A stretch of DNA of 34,043 nt from an uncultured Alphaproteobacteria bacterium (GCA_934248075.1 CAKQKH010000013.1:1-34043), one strand, 5' to 3'; positions 16,337-25,109 are shown, counted from the first letter of the stretch. Notes: generated by a model from the sequence alone, not told the origin. Program-made: numbers and translations.

Positions 16337-16645
16337 CTATTCATCAGAATCACAGTCATCATCAGAATTTGAATCACAATCATCATCAGAGGCACAATCT
16401 ACATTTGCACATTCGTCTGAATCATCATGGCCATTAGCCTTTTCATATTCTTCAGCTTTAACGCAGACAAAATCTACATTTGGTTCGCCTTTGTCAGTCC
16501 AATGTCCATGATTATAATTAGCTCCAGTATGAGGGTGATCTTCTCTAATTTCACCATTATTGGCGACCCAAGCTTTAGCCTCACGCTCATACTCATCTGC
16601 CGACATTATAATCGGCTCTTTTCCATTTACATGTTTGTTAGCCAT
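16337..16645 (-). CDS. Small acidic Cys/Asp/Ser-rich protein, function unknown
   Basis: This 102-residue protein is not recognised. The first half is ordinary (MANKHVNGKEPIIMSADEYE, then HPHTGANYNHGHW, rich in His and Asn). The last 30 residues are almost only Asp, Ser, Cys, Asn and Glu, with four Cys and many Asp (DECANVDCASDDDCDS). Metal binding is a guess from composition. No signal peptide or membrane helix is seen. There is no Shine-Dalgarno sequence at ATG 16645; the leader is A/T-rich. The gene ends 9 bases from a strong terminator. The repetitive tail codons (GAT-rich) may have grown by slippage. Confidence 0.65.
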   Translation of the reverse strand: MANKHVNGKEPIIMSADEYEREAKAWVANNGEIREDHPHTGANYNHGHWTDKGEPNVDFVCVKAEEYEKANGHDDSDECANVDCASDDDCDSNSDDDCDSDE

Positions 16646-16739
16646 GATTAATAATTTTTAAAGTTAATAAAAAAGCGCTTTGAGACTATATCTTTTGTAA
16701 ATTTTGTCAACATTTTAATATCCTTCTTTTCTCTTGATT

Positions 16740-16768
16740 TTGGACAAAATTTATGGTATTTATAAGAT
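16740..16768 (+). promoter_or_regulatory. Candidate promoter for the 16788 gene
   Basis: TTGGAC, a 17-base spacer and TAAGAT lie 20 bases before the ATG at 16788. They fall within the upstream part of the open frame, supporting the ATG at 16788 as the start. Confidence 0.4.
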
Positions 16769-16787
16769 ATTGTTATCAGGAGAAGCT

Positions 16788-17285
16788 ATGGAAAAGATTT
16801 TTCGTGTTGTTTGCAGTACCGACACTGCCAAAGAAAAACCAAATTTGATTGTAGATTTTGACAATGCCGCCATTGACAAAGCTCAGGTTACTCATCAACA
16901 ATTGTTTATGTTGCGCCAAGATGCAACTCCGCATGCCCAACAAATTTTACCACCGATTATCTTAAAAGACAACGATGACAATATTTCTCTTGAATTTGAC
17001 AAATTCGAAAAATGCACCAAGAAAGATCAAGAAAAATTGCAAGAGTTTTCAACCCGCATAAAACTTGAATATCAAAAACTCAAGTATCGCGGGCAGTCCA
17101 CTACCATTCCCCTCACCCCATATAACCTCGCCTGTCTTTATGAAGATATTGACACCTCGGTTTGCCCAGAAACTCCCGAACAGGAAAATCTGTTCAACCG
17201 TATTAATGCCTCCCGCAACTTACGCGCCAAACTCAAAAACAATTTTGACAGCCGCAGTCTGGCTGAGCGTTTGAATCGCTACTAA
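16788..17285 (+). CDS. Hypothetical protein
   Basis: This is an unrecognised 165-residue soluble protein with no signal peptide or membrane segment. It begins MEKIFRVVCSTDTAKEKPN and has a basic helical end (NASRNLRAKLKNNFDSRSLAERLNRY, of which the last part is clearly amphipathic). The ATG at 16788 follows AGGAGAAGCT, a good ribosome site, unlike the other unknown genes in this window. Its stop codon overlaps that of the convergent mdoB-like gene by 4 bases, with no terminator between them, so the two transcripts would be antisense at their ends. Confidence 0.72.
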   Translation: MEKIFRVVCSTDTAKEKPNLIVDFDNAAIDKAQVTHQQLFMLRQDATPHAQQILPPIILKDNDDNISLEFDKFEKCTKKDQEKLQEFSTRIKLEYQKLKYRGQSTTIPLTPYNLACLYEDIDTSVCPETPEQENLFNRINASRNLRAKLKNNFDSRSLAERLNRY

Positions 17286-18754
17286 TCAATCTCAGCGCGC
17301 TTCCCATACAACAAATATTCATAAAGCAAAGAGCGCTTGCTGGTTTCATCATCAAATTTGTCATAAGTATCAAACCCCTGCTCAGCCAACGTTGGCTGTT
17401 TGCCGAACAAAGACACTCCCAACCCCAGTCGGCCTCCGTCAATCTTAATCCCTAAGCTCTCGACGATTGTCGGATACATATCAAACGGCATAAATTTTCG
17501 CCCCTTCTCTTGCTTAGTTTGAAGCGCTGAATTAATAAAGACATTCAAATTGCGGCGTTCTGTATTTTTGCTAAAGATAGTGTCGTTCATCACCAAATGG
17601 TCATTAACAATCACAACTGTGGTATCCTTATAAAACGGCTGTTGTTGTATCCATTCAAGAAACCGGCCTATTTTTTTGCTGGCGCAATTATATACATTTA
17701 CATAACGCTCGCCTGAAGTAACTTGGCAGTTCCGTTCATCAAAATATTCATCGCCGCCGTGAGTGTCCATAGTCATCATAATCACCGCGAACGGCTTGTC
17801 TTTTTTGGCCAAGCGACTAATTTCATTTCTGGTCTCGGCATACAGCTCCTCATCGCGTAAAATCCGTTTTCTAATCTTGTCATGGTCATCATTCAAACGA
17901 TATTTCTTCTGCCAATTTTTCCAACTCAAAACCTTAGGACGGCCATGGCTTTTAAAAAATTTGCTCACACCGGCATAAGACTTTTCCATACCGGTCAAAA
18001 ATGTTTGATTATACCCTTGCTGCCGCAATATATCCGTCAGACACCAGGCTTTGGGTAAATAACCATGCTTAGGCAAAAATTTATTATGATTAGCTATCGG
18101 CAAATGAAGCGGAATTCCGCAAGTCTGCGCCACCAGTCCGGCCTGCGTCCATTGAGAACCGTCCACCTGTATAGAACCGCCGATATCTTGATCATGGCTG
18201 AAGTTCAGATTATTTTTTGCCAGCTCATAAAGCTCCGGCATAATCGCCTTGTTATCGCTCTGGCGATACTCTTTTCGCAAAAATGTAGCCTCTGCCGATT
18301 CAACAAATATCAAAACCAAGTTTCTTTTTTGTTTGGGCGCCGTCATCGATACCGCGACCGGATCCTGATAATATTTTTCATAAAAATCCGACACTACCGA
18401 ACTCGCCTGATAATCAGCGATAATTTCTCCGATATTGAGTTTTACCAGCACATATACGCCACTGCAAAGCAACAACCCGCCGGCAAGATAATTACGATAT
18501 TTGGCAACAATATTTTTCAGGCCCGACAATTTGCCCCAATTCAGCTTTGACACACCATAAACTACCGCCAAAACAATTGCCGTGGTCATCACCGTGTTTT
18601 GCAAAAAACTGGCCAGCAATTTACTCTCAGCATCGAGAGAAATATTCATATGAAACAAAATCTGCTCATAAGTAACTTCGCCAAACTTACGCAGCTGCCA
18701 ATTCATTGCCATATACAGCGAACACGCCAGTCCAAGCATCAACCAAGCCAACAT
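17282..18754 (-). CDS. MdoB/LTA-synthase-like phosphoglycerol (or phosphoethanolamine) transferase
   Basis: This 490-residue membrane protein has the sulfatase/alkaline phosphatase fold. Three hydrophobic segments lie at the N-terminus (about 3-17, 54-70, 90-107), and the catalytic domain (about 145-440) faces the periplasm. Motifs resemble MdoB (OpgB): LIFVESAEATF with the metal-binding Glu, WTQAGLVAQTCGIPL with the nucleophile Thr region, GMEKSYAGVSKFFKSHG, and VIVNDHLVMNDT with metal-binding Asp-His. MdoB moves phosphoglycerol from phosphatidylglycerol to osmoregulated periplasmic glucans. The exact donor or acceptor is not provable here. The ATG at 18754 has GGAG 7 bases upstream. Confidence 0.82.
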   Translation of the reverse strand: MLAWLMLGLACSLYMAMNWQLRKFGEVTYEQILFHMNISLDAESKLLASFLQNTVMTTAIVLAVVYGVSKLNWGKLSGLKNIVAKYRNYLAGGLLLCSGVYVLVKLNIGEIIADYQASSVVSDFYEKYYQDPVAVSMTAPKQKRNLVLIFVESAEATFLRKEYRQSDNKAIMPELYELAKNNLNFSHDQDIGGSIQVDGSQWTQAGLVAQTCGIPLHLPIANHNKFLPKHGYLPKAWCLTDILRQQGYNQTFLTGMEKSYAGVSKFFKSHGRPKVLSWKNWQKKYRLNDDHDKIRKRILRDEELYAETRNEISRLAKKDKPFAVIMMTMDTHGGDEYFDERNCQVTSGERYVNVYNCASKKIGRFLEWIQQQPFYKDTTVVIVNDHLVMNDTIFSKNTERRNLNVFINSALQTKQEKGRKFMPFDMYPTIVESLGIKIDGGRLGLGVSLFGKQPTLAEQGFDTYDKFDDETSKRSLLYEYLLYGKRAEID

Positions 18755-18785
18755 CAAAACACTCCTGCAATTAAAAATTATTCTA

Positions 18786-18813
18786 ATTGTAGGATTTTGT
18801 GTCTTGATAGCAA
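18786..18813 (-). promoter_or_regulatory. Candidate promoter for the mdoB-like gene
   Basis: On the minus strand TTGCTA, a 16-base spacer and TACAAT lie about 32 bases upstream of the ATG at 18754. It is downstream of the MIF-family gene, so the transferase may have its own transcript. Confidence 0.35.
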
Positions 18814-18839
18814 GAAATTATATCAGGCTGTTAATAAGC

Positions 18840-19175
18840 CTAGCCCAATAGCGAACCACCGACCGCCACCGTGTCTGCTGGCATATCGACGAACTGGACG
18901 TTAACATATTCTTTTTCAACATTTAGCTCCGCGACCGCCAGGTCTGTCAATACTTTGCATAGTGCAGGCTTATTCCGAAATCCGATAGACTTCATCTCAA
19001 TCAAAGCGCCCTTATTTTTGGCGCTGCCATTAAAAGCCATAGCCGGATTCATCAAAACATTCACCACCACATATTGCAATGGCTTGCCCAACTCTTTAGC
19101 CACCACATTGGCCGCGTCAGCCGCAAAATTCGGATTAGTGCAAACTCCGTTGGAATAAACTGTCAAAAAAGGCAT
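18840..19175 (-). CDS. MIF-family tautomerase
   Basis: This 111-residue protein is related to macrophage migration inhibitory factor and D-dopachrome tautomerase. Starting at the second of two adjacent ATGs (19175) places Pro at position 2, which becomes the catalytic N-terminal Pro after Met removal; this start also has better spacing from GGAG. Family signs are GKPLQYVVVNV (about 30-40, the conserved active-site Lys), MAFNGS, IGF and the C-terminal YVNVQFVDM strand. It would form a trimer and tautomerise phenylpyruvate-like substrates in vitro. Its true bacterial role is unknown; in host-associated organisms such proteins can mimic host MIF. Confidence 0.88.
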   Translation of the reverse strand: MPFLTVYSNGVCTNPNFAADAANVVAKELGKPLQYVVVNVLMNPAMAFNGSAKNKGALIEMKSIGFRNKPALCKVLTDLAVAELNVEKEYVNVQFVDMPADTVAVGGSLLG

Positions 19176-19279
19176 CATTTTTCTCCTATAACATGGCCGT
19201 ATAACATTTTCTCATAGAATTTAGAGCGCATCTCCAGCTGTTTGTCAATCTCCTTAACTGATTTTTCATTTTTTTCCAA
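19175..19279 (-). CDS. Possible 34-residue upstream ORF coupled to the MIF gene
   Basis: A TTG-initiated frame of 34 codons (begins MEKNEKSVKEIDKQ, ends LYGHVIGEK) runs to a TGA that overlaps the start of the MIF-family gene (AAATGATG). Its residue make-up is that of a charged helix and looks protein-like. It begins only 3 bases beyond the gyrA terminator U-run and has no clear ribosome site. It might be a real small protein, the decayed end of a larger gene, or chance. Confidence 0.3.
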   Translation of the reverse strand: MEKNEKSVKEIDKQLEMRSKFYEKMLYGHVIGEK

Positions 19280-19282
19280 TCA

Positions 19283-19314
19283 AAAAGTGCCGCAGTTTAA
19301 TCTGCGGCACTTTT
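19283..19314 (-). terminator. gyrA terminator
   Basis: AAAAGTGCCGCAG pairs perfectly with CTGCGGCACTTTT over a 6-base loop. On the minus strand a run of T follows. It lies 18 bases after the gyrA stop. Confidence 0.92.
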
Positions 19315-19332
19315 ATTAAAGACCCAACAACC

Positions 19333-22107
19333 TTATTCCTGATCGTCAGTCATTTCCGGCTCGGCAACCGCGTCATCGGCATCATCATCGGCATCAGGCG
19401 CGCTCTCGCCCAACACTTCAGAACCGGTCTCGTCTTCCAGCTCTTCGTCATCGCCATCATCGGCATCAAGCCAGGTAACCGAAACCACTTTTTCGTCATC
19501 TCCCAGACGGAAGAGAATCACGCCCTGAGTTTTGCGTCCGGCAACCCGAATATCCGCCACCGGCATCCGAATCAGCTTACCGCCGTCGGTAACCATCATA
19601 ATCTGGTTATTATCCTCAATCGGGAACGAGCTTGCAACTTCCTTATTGCGGGCGGACATTTCCATATTGGCAATACCCTGACCGCCACGGCCGGTAACGC
19701 GATATTCATAAGAAGAAGACCGTTTGCCGTATCCGGTGGTGGTAACCGAAAGGATAAACTGCTCATTTGCTTTCATTTGCTCATAAAATTCTTGGCTCAG
19801 ATTGCTAAAATCAAGCTCCTGCCCCTCGGCCTCCATACGTTTCAAGCGGAAGAATTCTTCCCTCTCCTCAGAGGTCGCGTCACTGTGATTCAGCACCGAC
19901 ATAGAGATAACCTCATCGTCTTTGCCGAGTTTGATGCCGCGAACACCGGTAGAATTACGACCGACAAACACGCGTACGTCAGTGACCGGAAAACGAATGC
20001 ATTTGCCGCTTCTGGCCGCCAGCATAATATCATTGTCCTCATGGCAGATACGAACGTTAATCAGTTTGTCGCCCTCGTCAAGTTTCATCGCAATTTTGCC
20101 GTTGGACTGGACATTAACAAAATCCATCAGCGAGTTGCGACGAACATTACCCTGCGCGGTGGCAAACATAATTGACAAATTCTGGCACTCGTCCTCGTTT
20201 TCAGGCAGTTTCATAACCGTAGTAATGTTTTCGCCCGGATCCAGCGGCAACAGATTAACAAACGGTTTGCCCTTAGAAGTCGGAGACCCCAGCGGCAGTT
20301 TGTAAACCTTCATCTTATATACATAACCAAGCGACGAGAAGAACAATACCGGAGTATGAGTACTGGCCACAAACAAACGAGTAACAAAATCCTCCTCTTT
20401 GGTTGTCATACCGGACTTGCCTTTGCCGCCGCGTTTCTGCGCCTTATAGGCATTTAGCGGCACGCGTTTGATATATCCGGCCTCGGTAACCGTAACCACC
20501 ATATCTTCGCGCTGAATCAAGGATTCAATATCGGTGTCATACTCAATATCCTCAATCTTAGAGCGACGCGGAGTTGAGTATTCATCTTTAATGGCAACCA
20601 ACTCATCGCGCATAATGCCATAAAGTTTCTCGCGGCTGGACAAGATAGACAGACATTCTTTAATCTCGTCACCCAAATTGACCAATTCCTCATGAATTTT
20701 ATCCCGCTCCAAACCGGTCAAACGCTGCAGTTTCAAATCCAAAATAGCCCGCGCCTGCGCCTCAGACAAACGATAAGTTCCGTTCTCGACTTTGCGATCA
20801 GGTTCATCAATCAATTTGACCAAAGTTTCCACATCGCCGGCCGGCCAAGCTTTGGCCAACAAGGCATCTTTCGCATCTTGCGGACTTGGTGAAGTACGGA
20901 TAAGCTCAATCACCGGATCAATATTTTCAACCGCAATTGCCAAACCAACCAAAACATGCGCCCGATCACGAGCCTTGTTCAGGTTAAAAATCGTGCGGCG
21001 ACGGATAATTTCTTCCCTAAACTCAATAAAGGCGGCAATAATCTCGCGCAGATTCATCATCATCGGGCGGCCGTTATGGATTGCCAGCATATTCATACCA
21101 AAACTGGTTTGCAGCGGCGTGTATTTATAGAGTTGGTTTAACACCACATCGGCCTGAAAATCACGCTTGATTTCAATAACCACCCGCACGCCGTGGCGGT
21201 CGGACTCATCACGAATTTCGCCGATACCCTCAAGTTTTTTCTCTTTAACCAATTCGGCAATACGAGTAATCATCGCCGCTTTGTTAACCTGATAAGGAAT
21301 CTCATGAACAATGATTGCTTCCTTATCTTTGTGCAACTCCTCAATTGTGCATTTGGCGCGCATAACCACAGACCCGCGGCCGGTCAGATAGGCTGATTTT
21401 GCGCCCGAATAACCAAGGATCAACCCTCCGGTCGGAAAATCCGGCCCCGGAACGATATTAATCAATTCTTCAATAGATATCTCCGGATTGTCAATATAGG
21501 CGCAACAAGCGTCAATAACTTCGCCCAAATTGTGCGGTGGAATATTGGTTGCCATACCAACCGCAATACCATTGGCGCCGTTCACCAACAGATTCGGATA
21601 GCTAGCCGGCAAAACCGAAGGCTCTTGCAGGCTCTCGTCGTAGTTAGGCATAAAGTCAACGGTGTCTTTGTCAATATCATCAATAAGCGCGTGAGCAACC
21701 TTGGCCAATCGTGCTTCGGTATAACGCATGGCCGCGGCGCTGTCGCCATCCATAGAACCGAAGTTACCTTGGCCGTCAATCAAAGGCACCCGCATTGAGA
21801 ATGGCTGAGCCAAACGCACCATCGCATCATAAACTGATGAATCGCCATGGGGGTGATATTTACCTAAAACATCACCGACAATACGCGCCGATTTGCGGAA
21901 CGGACGATTATAATCATAGCCGTTTTCATAAGCCGAATAGATAATGCGGCGATGAACCGGCTTAAGACCGTCGCGAACATCTGGCAACGCACGAGACACA
22001 ATAACGCTCATGGCATAATCCAAATATGAGCGGCGCATTTCCTCCGAAATTTCTACCGGAGAGATATCTTTGGTGGTTTCAACCACCGGCAAAGCTTCAT
22101 CAGTCAC
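19333..22107 (-). CDS. gyrA: DNA gyrase subunit A
   Basis: This 924-residue subunit cuts and rejoins DNA in the supercoiling enzyme. The N-terminal part has SRALPDVRDGLKPVHRRI, the quinolone region YHPHGDSSVYD (Ser and Asp at the usual resistance positions are wild type) and AAAMRYTEARL with the catalytic Tyr. The GyrA box, QKRGGKG (about 566), starts the C-terminal DNA-wrapping domain and marks it as GyrA rather than ParC. The final 45 residues are extremely acidic (runs of Asp/Glu), a regulatory tail also known in other gyrases. The start is GTG with AAAGGTG upstream; a weak -10 (TATATT) lies about 45 bases before it. Confidence 0.97.
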   Translation of the reverse strand: MTDEALPVVETTKDISPVEISEEMRRSYLDYAMSVIVSRALPDVRDGLKPVHRRIIYSAYENGYDYNRPFRKSARIVGDVLGKYHPHGDSSVYDAMVRLAQPFSMRVPLIDGQGNFGSMDGDSAAAMRYTEARLAKVAHALIDDIDKDTVDFMPNYDESLQEPSVLPASYPNLLVNGANGIAVGMATNIPPHNLGEVIDACCAYIDNPEISIEELINIVPGPDFPTGGLILGYSGAKSAYLTGRGSVVMRAKCTIEELHKDKEAIIVHEIPYQVNKAAMITRIAELVKEKKLEGIGEIRDESDRHGVRVVIEIKRDFQADVVLNQLYKYTPLQTSFGMNMLAIHNGRPMMMNLREIIAAFIEFREEIIRRRTIFNLNKARDRAHVLVGLAIAVENIDPVIELIRTSPSPQDAKDALLAKAWPAGDVETLVKLIDEPDRKVENGTYRLSEAQARAILDLKLQRLTGLERDKIHEELVNLGDEIKECLSILSSREKLYGIMRDELVAIKDEYSTPRRSKIEDIEYDTDIESLIQREDMVVTVTEAGYIKRVPLNAYKAQKRGGKGKSGMTTKEEDFVTRLFVASTHTPVLFFSSLGYVYKMKVYKLPLGSPTSKGKPFVNLLPLDPGENITTVMKLPENEDECQNLSIMFATAQGNVRRNSLMDFVNVQSNGKIAMKLDEGDKLINVRICHEDNDIMLAARSGKCIRFPVTDVRVFVGRNSTGVRGIKLGKDDEVISMSVLNHSDATSEEREEFFRLKRMEAEGQELDFSNLSQEFYEQMKANEQFILSVTTTGYGKRSSSYEYRVTGRGGQGIANMEMSARNKEVASSFPIEDNNQIMMVTDGGKLIRMPVADIRVAGRKTQGVILFRLGDDEKVVSVTWLDADDGDDEELEDETGSEVLGESAPDADDDADDAVAEPEMTDDQE

Positions 22108-22421
22108 TTTATTTCACCTTTATTCAAATTCAAACTGCCGATAATATAACAGATAAGAAGTTTAGCCGTAAGTGTTTTTACCAACTTATGCCCAGATAAA
22201 AATGGCGTTTTTCTCTCTACGGGCAAAAAATCGGCCTTAAAATCGATTTTGCTTAAACCAAGCCGCCTAAAAGTTAATAAATAAATTCTCTAAAGGCTTA
22301 AAATCAGCCGCAGAATGGATAATGATAACCTGATAACAATTTATTTATTGTTTTTTTACTTTCACTGTCATTCCTCGAACGCCAAGCAAGCGCTTGGAGG
22401 CACTGCCCAGCACTATCTCCA
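22108..22421. other. Gene-free gyrA leader and small palindrome
   Basis: No gene is seen. The region holds the gyrA upstream sequence and, at 22382-22397, a palindrome with arms CCAAGC and GCTTGG around AAGC, next to a GTCATTCC motif that also accompanies the palindrome at 50-69. Frames that cross this stretch into the repeats at 22422-22688 look non-coding. Confidence 0.5.
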
Positions 22422-22546
22422 GCGAGGTTGGATAACGTGCGTGTATAATAAGATTTTAGGGTGATGAAAGCGGAGCGTACAAGGTAGTACGTGAGCATTT
22501 CATCAGCCCGACAAATCTGTATTAGACACCAGTTAGACAGCCTCGC
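22422..22546. repeat. Long palindromic element, copy 1
   Basis: This 125-base sequence folds on itself almost end to end: GCGAGG/CCTCGC, AAC/GTT, GTGT/ACAC, TAATA/TATTA, GATTT/AAATC, GGG/CCC, GATGAAA/TTTCATC and a core GCGTAC/GTACGT. The loop is six bases (AAGGTA). No coding potential is seen. It is the first of two tandem copies between gyrA and pheT. Confidence 0.85.
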
Positions 22547-22564
22547 CCAATTGCACGATTTCCA

Positions 22565-22688
22565 GCGAGGGCGGATAGTGGAATTTATAGAGTAATTTCT
22601 AGGTGCGGAAAAGCGGAGCGTACATAGTAGTACGTGAGCATTTTCCGTCACTGTAAAATTGCTCTAGAAAACCACTAGACGCCCTCGC
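22565..22688. repeat. Long palindromic element, copy 2
   Basis: This 124-base copy is 18 bases from copy 1. It pairs GCGAGGGCG/CGCCCTCGC, AGTGG/CCACT, TAGAG/CTCTA, AATTT/AAATT, GTG/CAC and CGGAAAA/TTTTCCG, and has the same core (GCGGAGCGTAC, six-base loop, GTACGTGAGCA). The arms differ from copy 1 on both sides in a matching way, so the fold itself is conserved. It may also act as the pheT transcription end. Confidence 0.85.
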
Positions 22689-22718
22689 CTACTTAGACGC
22701 CCTCGCCTACCCAGACGC
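22676..22718. repeat. Short direct repeats beside pheT
   Basis: The unit TAGACGCCCTCGCCTAC occurs at 22676-22692 and again at 22694-22710, with a partial third copy running into the pheT stop codon. The unit is the outer right arm of palindromic copy 2, so it probably arose by slippage or partial duplication of the element. Confidence 0.7.
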
Positions 22719-25109
22719 CTACGCCTTACGCAACACCGCCCCACACTTCTGTTTCAGACTCTGCTCGACTTTATTCATCAGAATCTCAATATCTGTATCG
22801 CTAAAGGTGCTTTCAATCGGTTGGAATGTCAACGCCAAGGCCAATGATTTTTTGCCTTCGGGAAGATTCTCGCCCTCATAGACATCAAAGATGCGCACAT
22901 CTGAGATATGCACTCTGTCAGCGGTTTTGGCCGTCGCAATCACATCTGCGGCTTTAACGGTCTTATCGACCACAAAGGCCATGTCTTTATCAACCGGCTG
23001 GAATGGCGACAAATCCAGCTTTTTGCGAGCTTTGTCTGCGCCGCCGCGCGGCAACGGAATATTATCCAAAATCACTTCAAAACCCACCACGCGCTGCTTG
23101 ATACCAAATGTCTTAAGCACGCTGGGGTGCAACTCGCCAAAATACGCCAAAACATTTTTGCCCAAACGCAAAGAACCGCTGCGGCCGGGGTGATAATAAG
23201 CGGGAGCATCTGTTGAGACTTGCGCATTGTCAAACGGACCATTTGCCGCGGCAATAGCCGCCAACGCGTCGGCCTTGGCATCAAACACATCATAAGCTCG
23301 CTCTTCGCCATACCAATTTTTCTTATCTGTGTTGCCAGAACGAATACCGCCGGCAATTATATTTTGCTCGCCGGGTTTACGCCCATAAAACGCCGGTCCG
23401 ACCTCAAAAATCGCCACATTGGAATATCCGCGGGCAATATTGCCTTTCAGCCCCAACAACAGGTTGGGCAATACCGACGGACGCATAATGTCAAGCTCAG
23501 TAGTAATCGGATTGCAAAGAGCAATTTTTTCTTTGCCGGCCAAAAACGCATCGCACAACTTGGAATCCGTAAAACTCCAAGTAATCGTTTCCAGCATTCC
23601 GCGGTCGGCCAACTCGTGTTTTACACTGACCACGCGACGCTGCTCCGGAGTCAACACCGGTTTAGGAAAATTATCATGAGGCAACGGCTCAGCCGGAATT
23701 GCGTCCAGCCCAATCATTCGCACGATTTCTTCAACCAAATCATGCTCGCCCTCAATATCGCCGCGCCAGGTCGGAACAATCGCCTTAACTCGCTCGCCCT
23801 CATCAACAACCTCAAAACCAAGTTTGCCTAAAATCTCCATAATCTTATCTTTAGAAACTTCAACACCGGCAAAGTTTTTCATGCGCTCCGGCCGCAGATA
23901 AGCTGTCTTGCGCTCATAATTTTCCGCGCCGGCAATCACCTGCTCAGACGCCTCGCCGCCGCAAATCTGCAAAATCAACTGAGTTGCATAATCCGACCCG
24001 CTGATATTAGACATTGGATCAACCCAACGCTCATAACGATAGCGCGAATCAGAATCAATCTGAAACTTGCGACCGGTGCGGGCAATGCAAACCGGCTCAA
24101 ACAACGCGCATTCCAAAAACACGTTCTGAGTATCAGCCAAACAGCCTTTTTCAGCGCCGCCCATAATACCGGCCAGACACTGAATCCCTTCATCATCGCA
24201 AATTCCCAATGCCTGAGCGTCCAGAGAATATTCTTTATCCTCCAGAGAGGTGAATTTTTCGCCCTCACGCGCCATCCGCACGCAAATATCGCCTTTAATT
24301 TTATCAGCGTCAAAAACATGTAACGGCCGCGCCAAATCATAGTTGATGTAGTTAGTAATATCAACCAGCGGAGAAATCGAGCGCAAACCAATAGCGGTCA
24401 AGCGATCTTTCATCCATTTCGGCGTCTCGGCCCGATTATTCACACCGCGAATATAGCGGCCGACATAAGTCGGACAAGCGGCAAAATCTTCAATTTTTAC
24501 ATTAATCGGACTCTTGAACCCGCTGTTTTGTTTTAAAATTTTCATCGGTTTCAATGTTCCCAAGCCGGCCGCGGCCAAATCTCTGGCAACTCCATACACT
24601 CCCAAACATTCAGCGTGATTTGGAGTTATGGCGATATCAAACACCGGATCAACATTCAGAACCTGCGTAACCGAAACTCCGATCGGCGTATCCGTCGGCA
24701 AAGAGATAATTCCACTATGGTCGTCTCCTACGCCAAGCTCTGTCTCGGAACACATCATGCCAAAGCTCTCAACACCGCGAATTTTGCCGACCTCTATTTT
24801 TTCACCAAATGCCGGTATCATAACCCCGACATGAGCCAAAACGCCAACCATGCCCAACCGCACATTTGGCGCGCCGCACACAACCTGCAAAACCTGCTTA
24901 CCGTCATTTACTCTTAAAATATGCAAATGATCCGAATCTGGGTGGTCTTGCACATCTTCAACCTTTGCGGTAACAAAATCAGCCAACCCTTTGGCCGGAT
25001 TGATAACTTCTTCAACTTCCAATCCGATTTTGGTTAAAGTTTCAGAAATTTCTTCAACACTGGCTGTGGTATCCAAATGCTCTTTCAGCCAAGATAATGT
25101 AAATTTCAT
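22719..25109 (-). CDS. pheT: Phenylalanyl-tRNA synthetase beta subunit
   Basis: This 796-residue subunit binds tRNA-Phe and edits mischarged Tyr. Domains in order: N-terminal MKFTLSWLKEHL, the EMAP-like tRNA-binding fold (about 40-150, HPDSDHLHILRV and VVCGAPNV), B3/B4 editing domain (about 200-380), B5 domain (about 395-475), the core-like domain, and the anticodon-binding FDX-ACB domain at the end (FQPVDKDMAFVVD to LTFQPIESTFSDTDI). Length is normal. It overlaps pheS by 4 bases (ATGA), as usual. The coding end abuts the repeats at 22676-22718. Confidence 0.97.
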   Translation of the reverse strand: MKFTLSWLKEHLDTTASVEEISETLTKIGLEVEEVINPAKGLADFVTAKVEDVQDHPDSDHLHILRVNDGKQVLQVVCGAPNVRLGMVGVLAHVGVMIPAFGEKIEVGKIRGVESFGMMCSETELGVGDDHSGIISLPTDTPIGVSVTQVLNVDPVFDIAITPNHAECLGVYGVARDLAAAGLGTLKPMKILKQNSGFKSPINVKIEDFAACPTYVGRYIRGVNNRAETPKWMKDRLTAIGLRSISPLVDITNYINYDLARPLHVFDADKIKGDICVRMAREGEKFTSLEDKEYSLDAQALGICDDEGIQCLAGIMGGAEKGCLADTQNVFLECALFEPVCIARTGRKFQIDSDSRYRYERWVDPMSNISGSDYATQLILQICGGEASEQVIAGAENYERKTAYLRPERMKNFAGVEVSKDKIMEILGKLGFEVVDEGERVKAIVPTWRGDIEGEHDLVEEIVRMIGLDAIPAEPLPHDNFPKPVLTPEQRRVVSVKHELADRGMLETITWSFTDSKLCDAFLAGKEKIALCNPITTELDIMRPSVLPNLLLGLKGNIARGYSNVAIFEVGPAFYGRKPGEQNIIAGGIRSGNTDKKNWYGEERAYDVFDAKADALAAIAAANGPFDNAQVSTDAPAYYHPGRSGSLRLGKNVLAYFGELHPSVLKTFGIKQRVVGFEVILDNIPLPRGGADKARKKLDLSPFQPVDKDMAFVVDKTVKAADVIATAKTADRVHISDVRIFDVYEGENLPEGKKSLALALTFQPIESTFSDTDIEILMNKVEQSLKQKCGAVLRKA

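Noticed and set aside
19333..22107. Quinolone-resistance change in gyrA
   Set aside because: The Ser and Asp at the usual resistance positions are wild type; the neighbouring Ser in place of Ala is not a known key change.
22304..22651. Minus-strand open frame of 115 codons between gyrA and pheT
   Set aside because: It runs through both palindromic elements, its residues are not protein-like, and the sequence is explained by the repeat.
22676..22718. CRISPR-like short direct repeats
   Set aside because: Only two full units, directly adjacent without spacers, and derived from the arm of a palindromic element.
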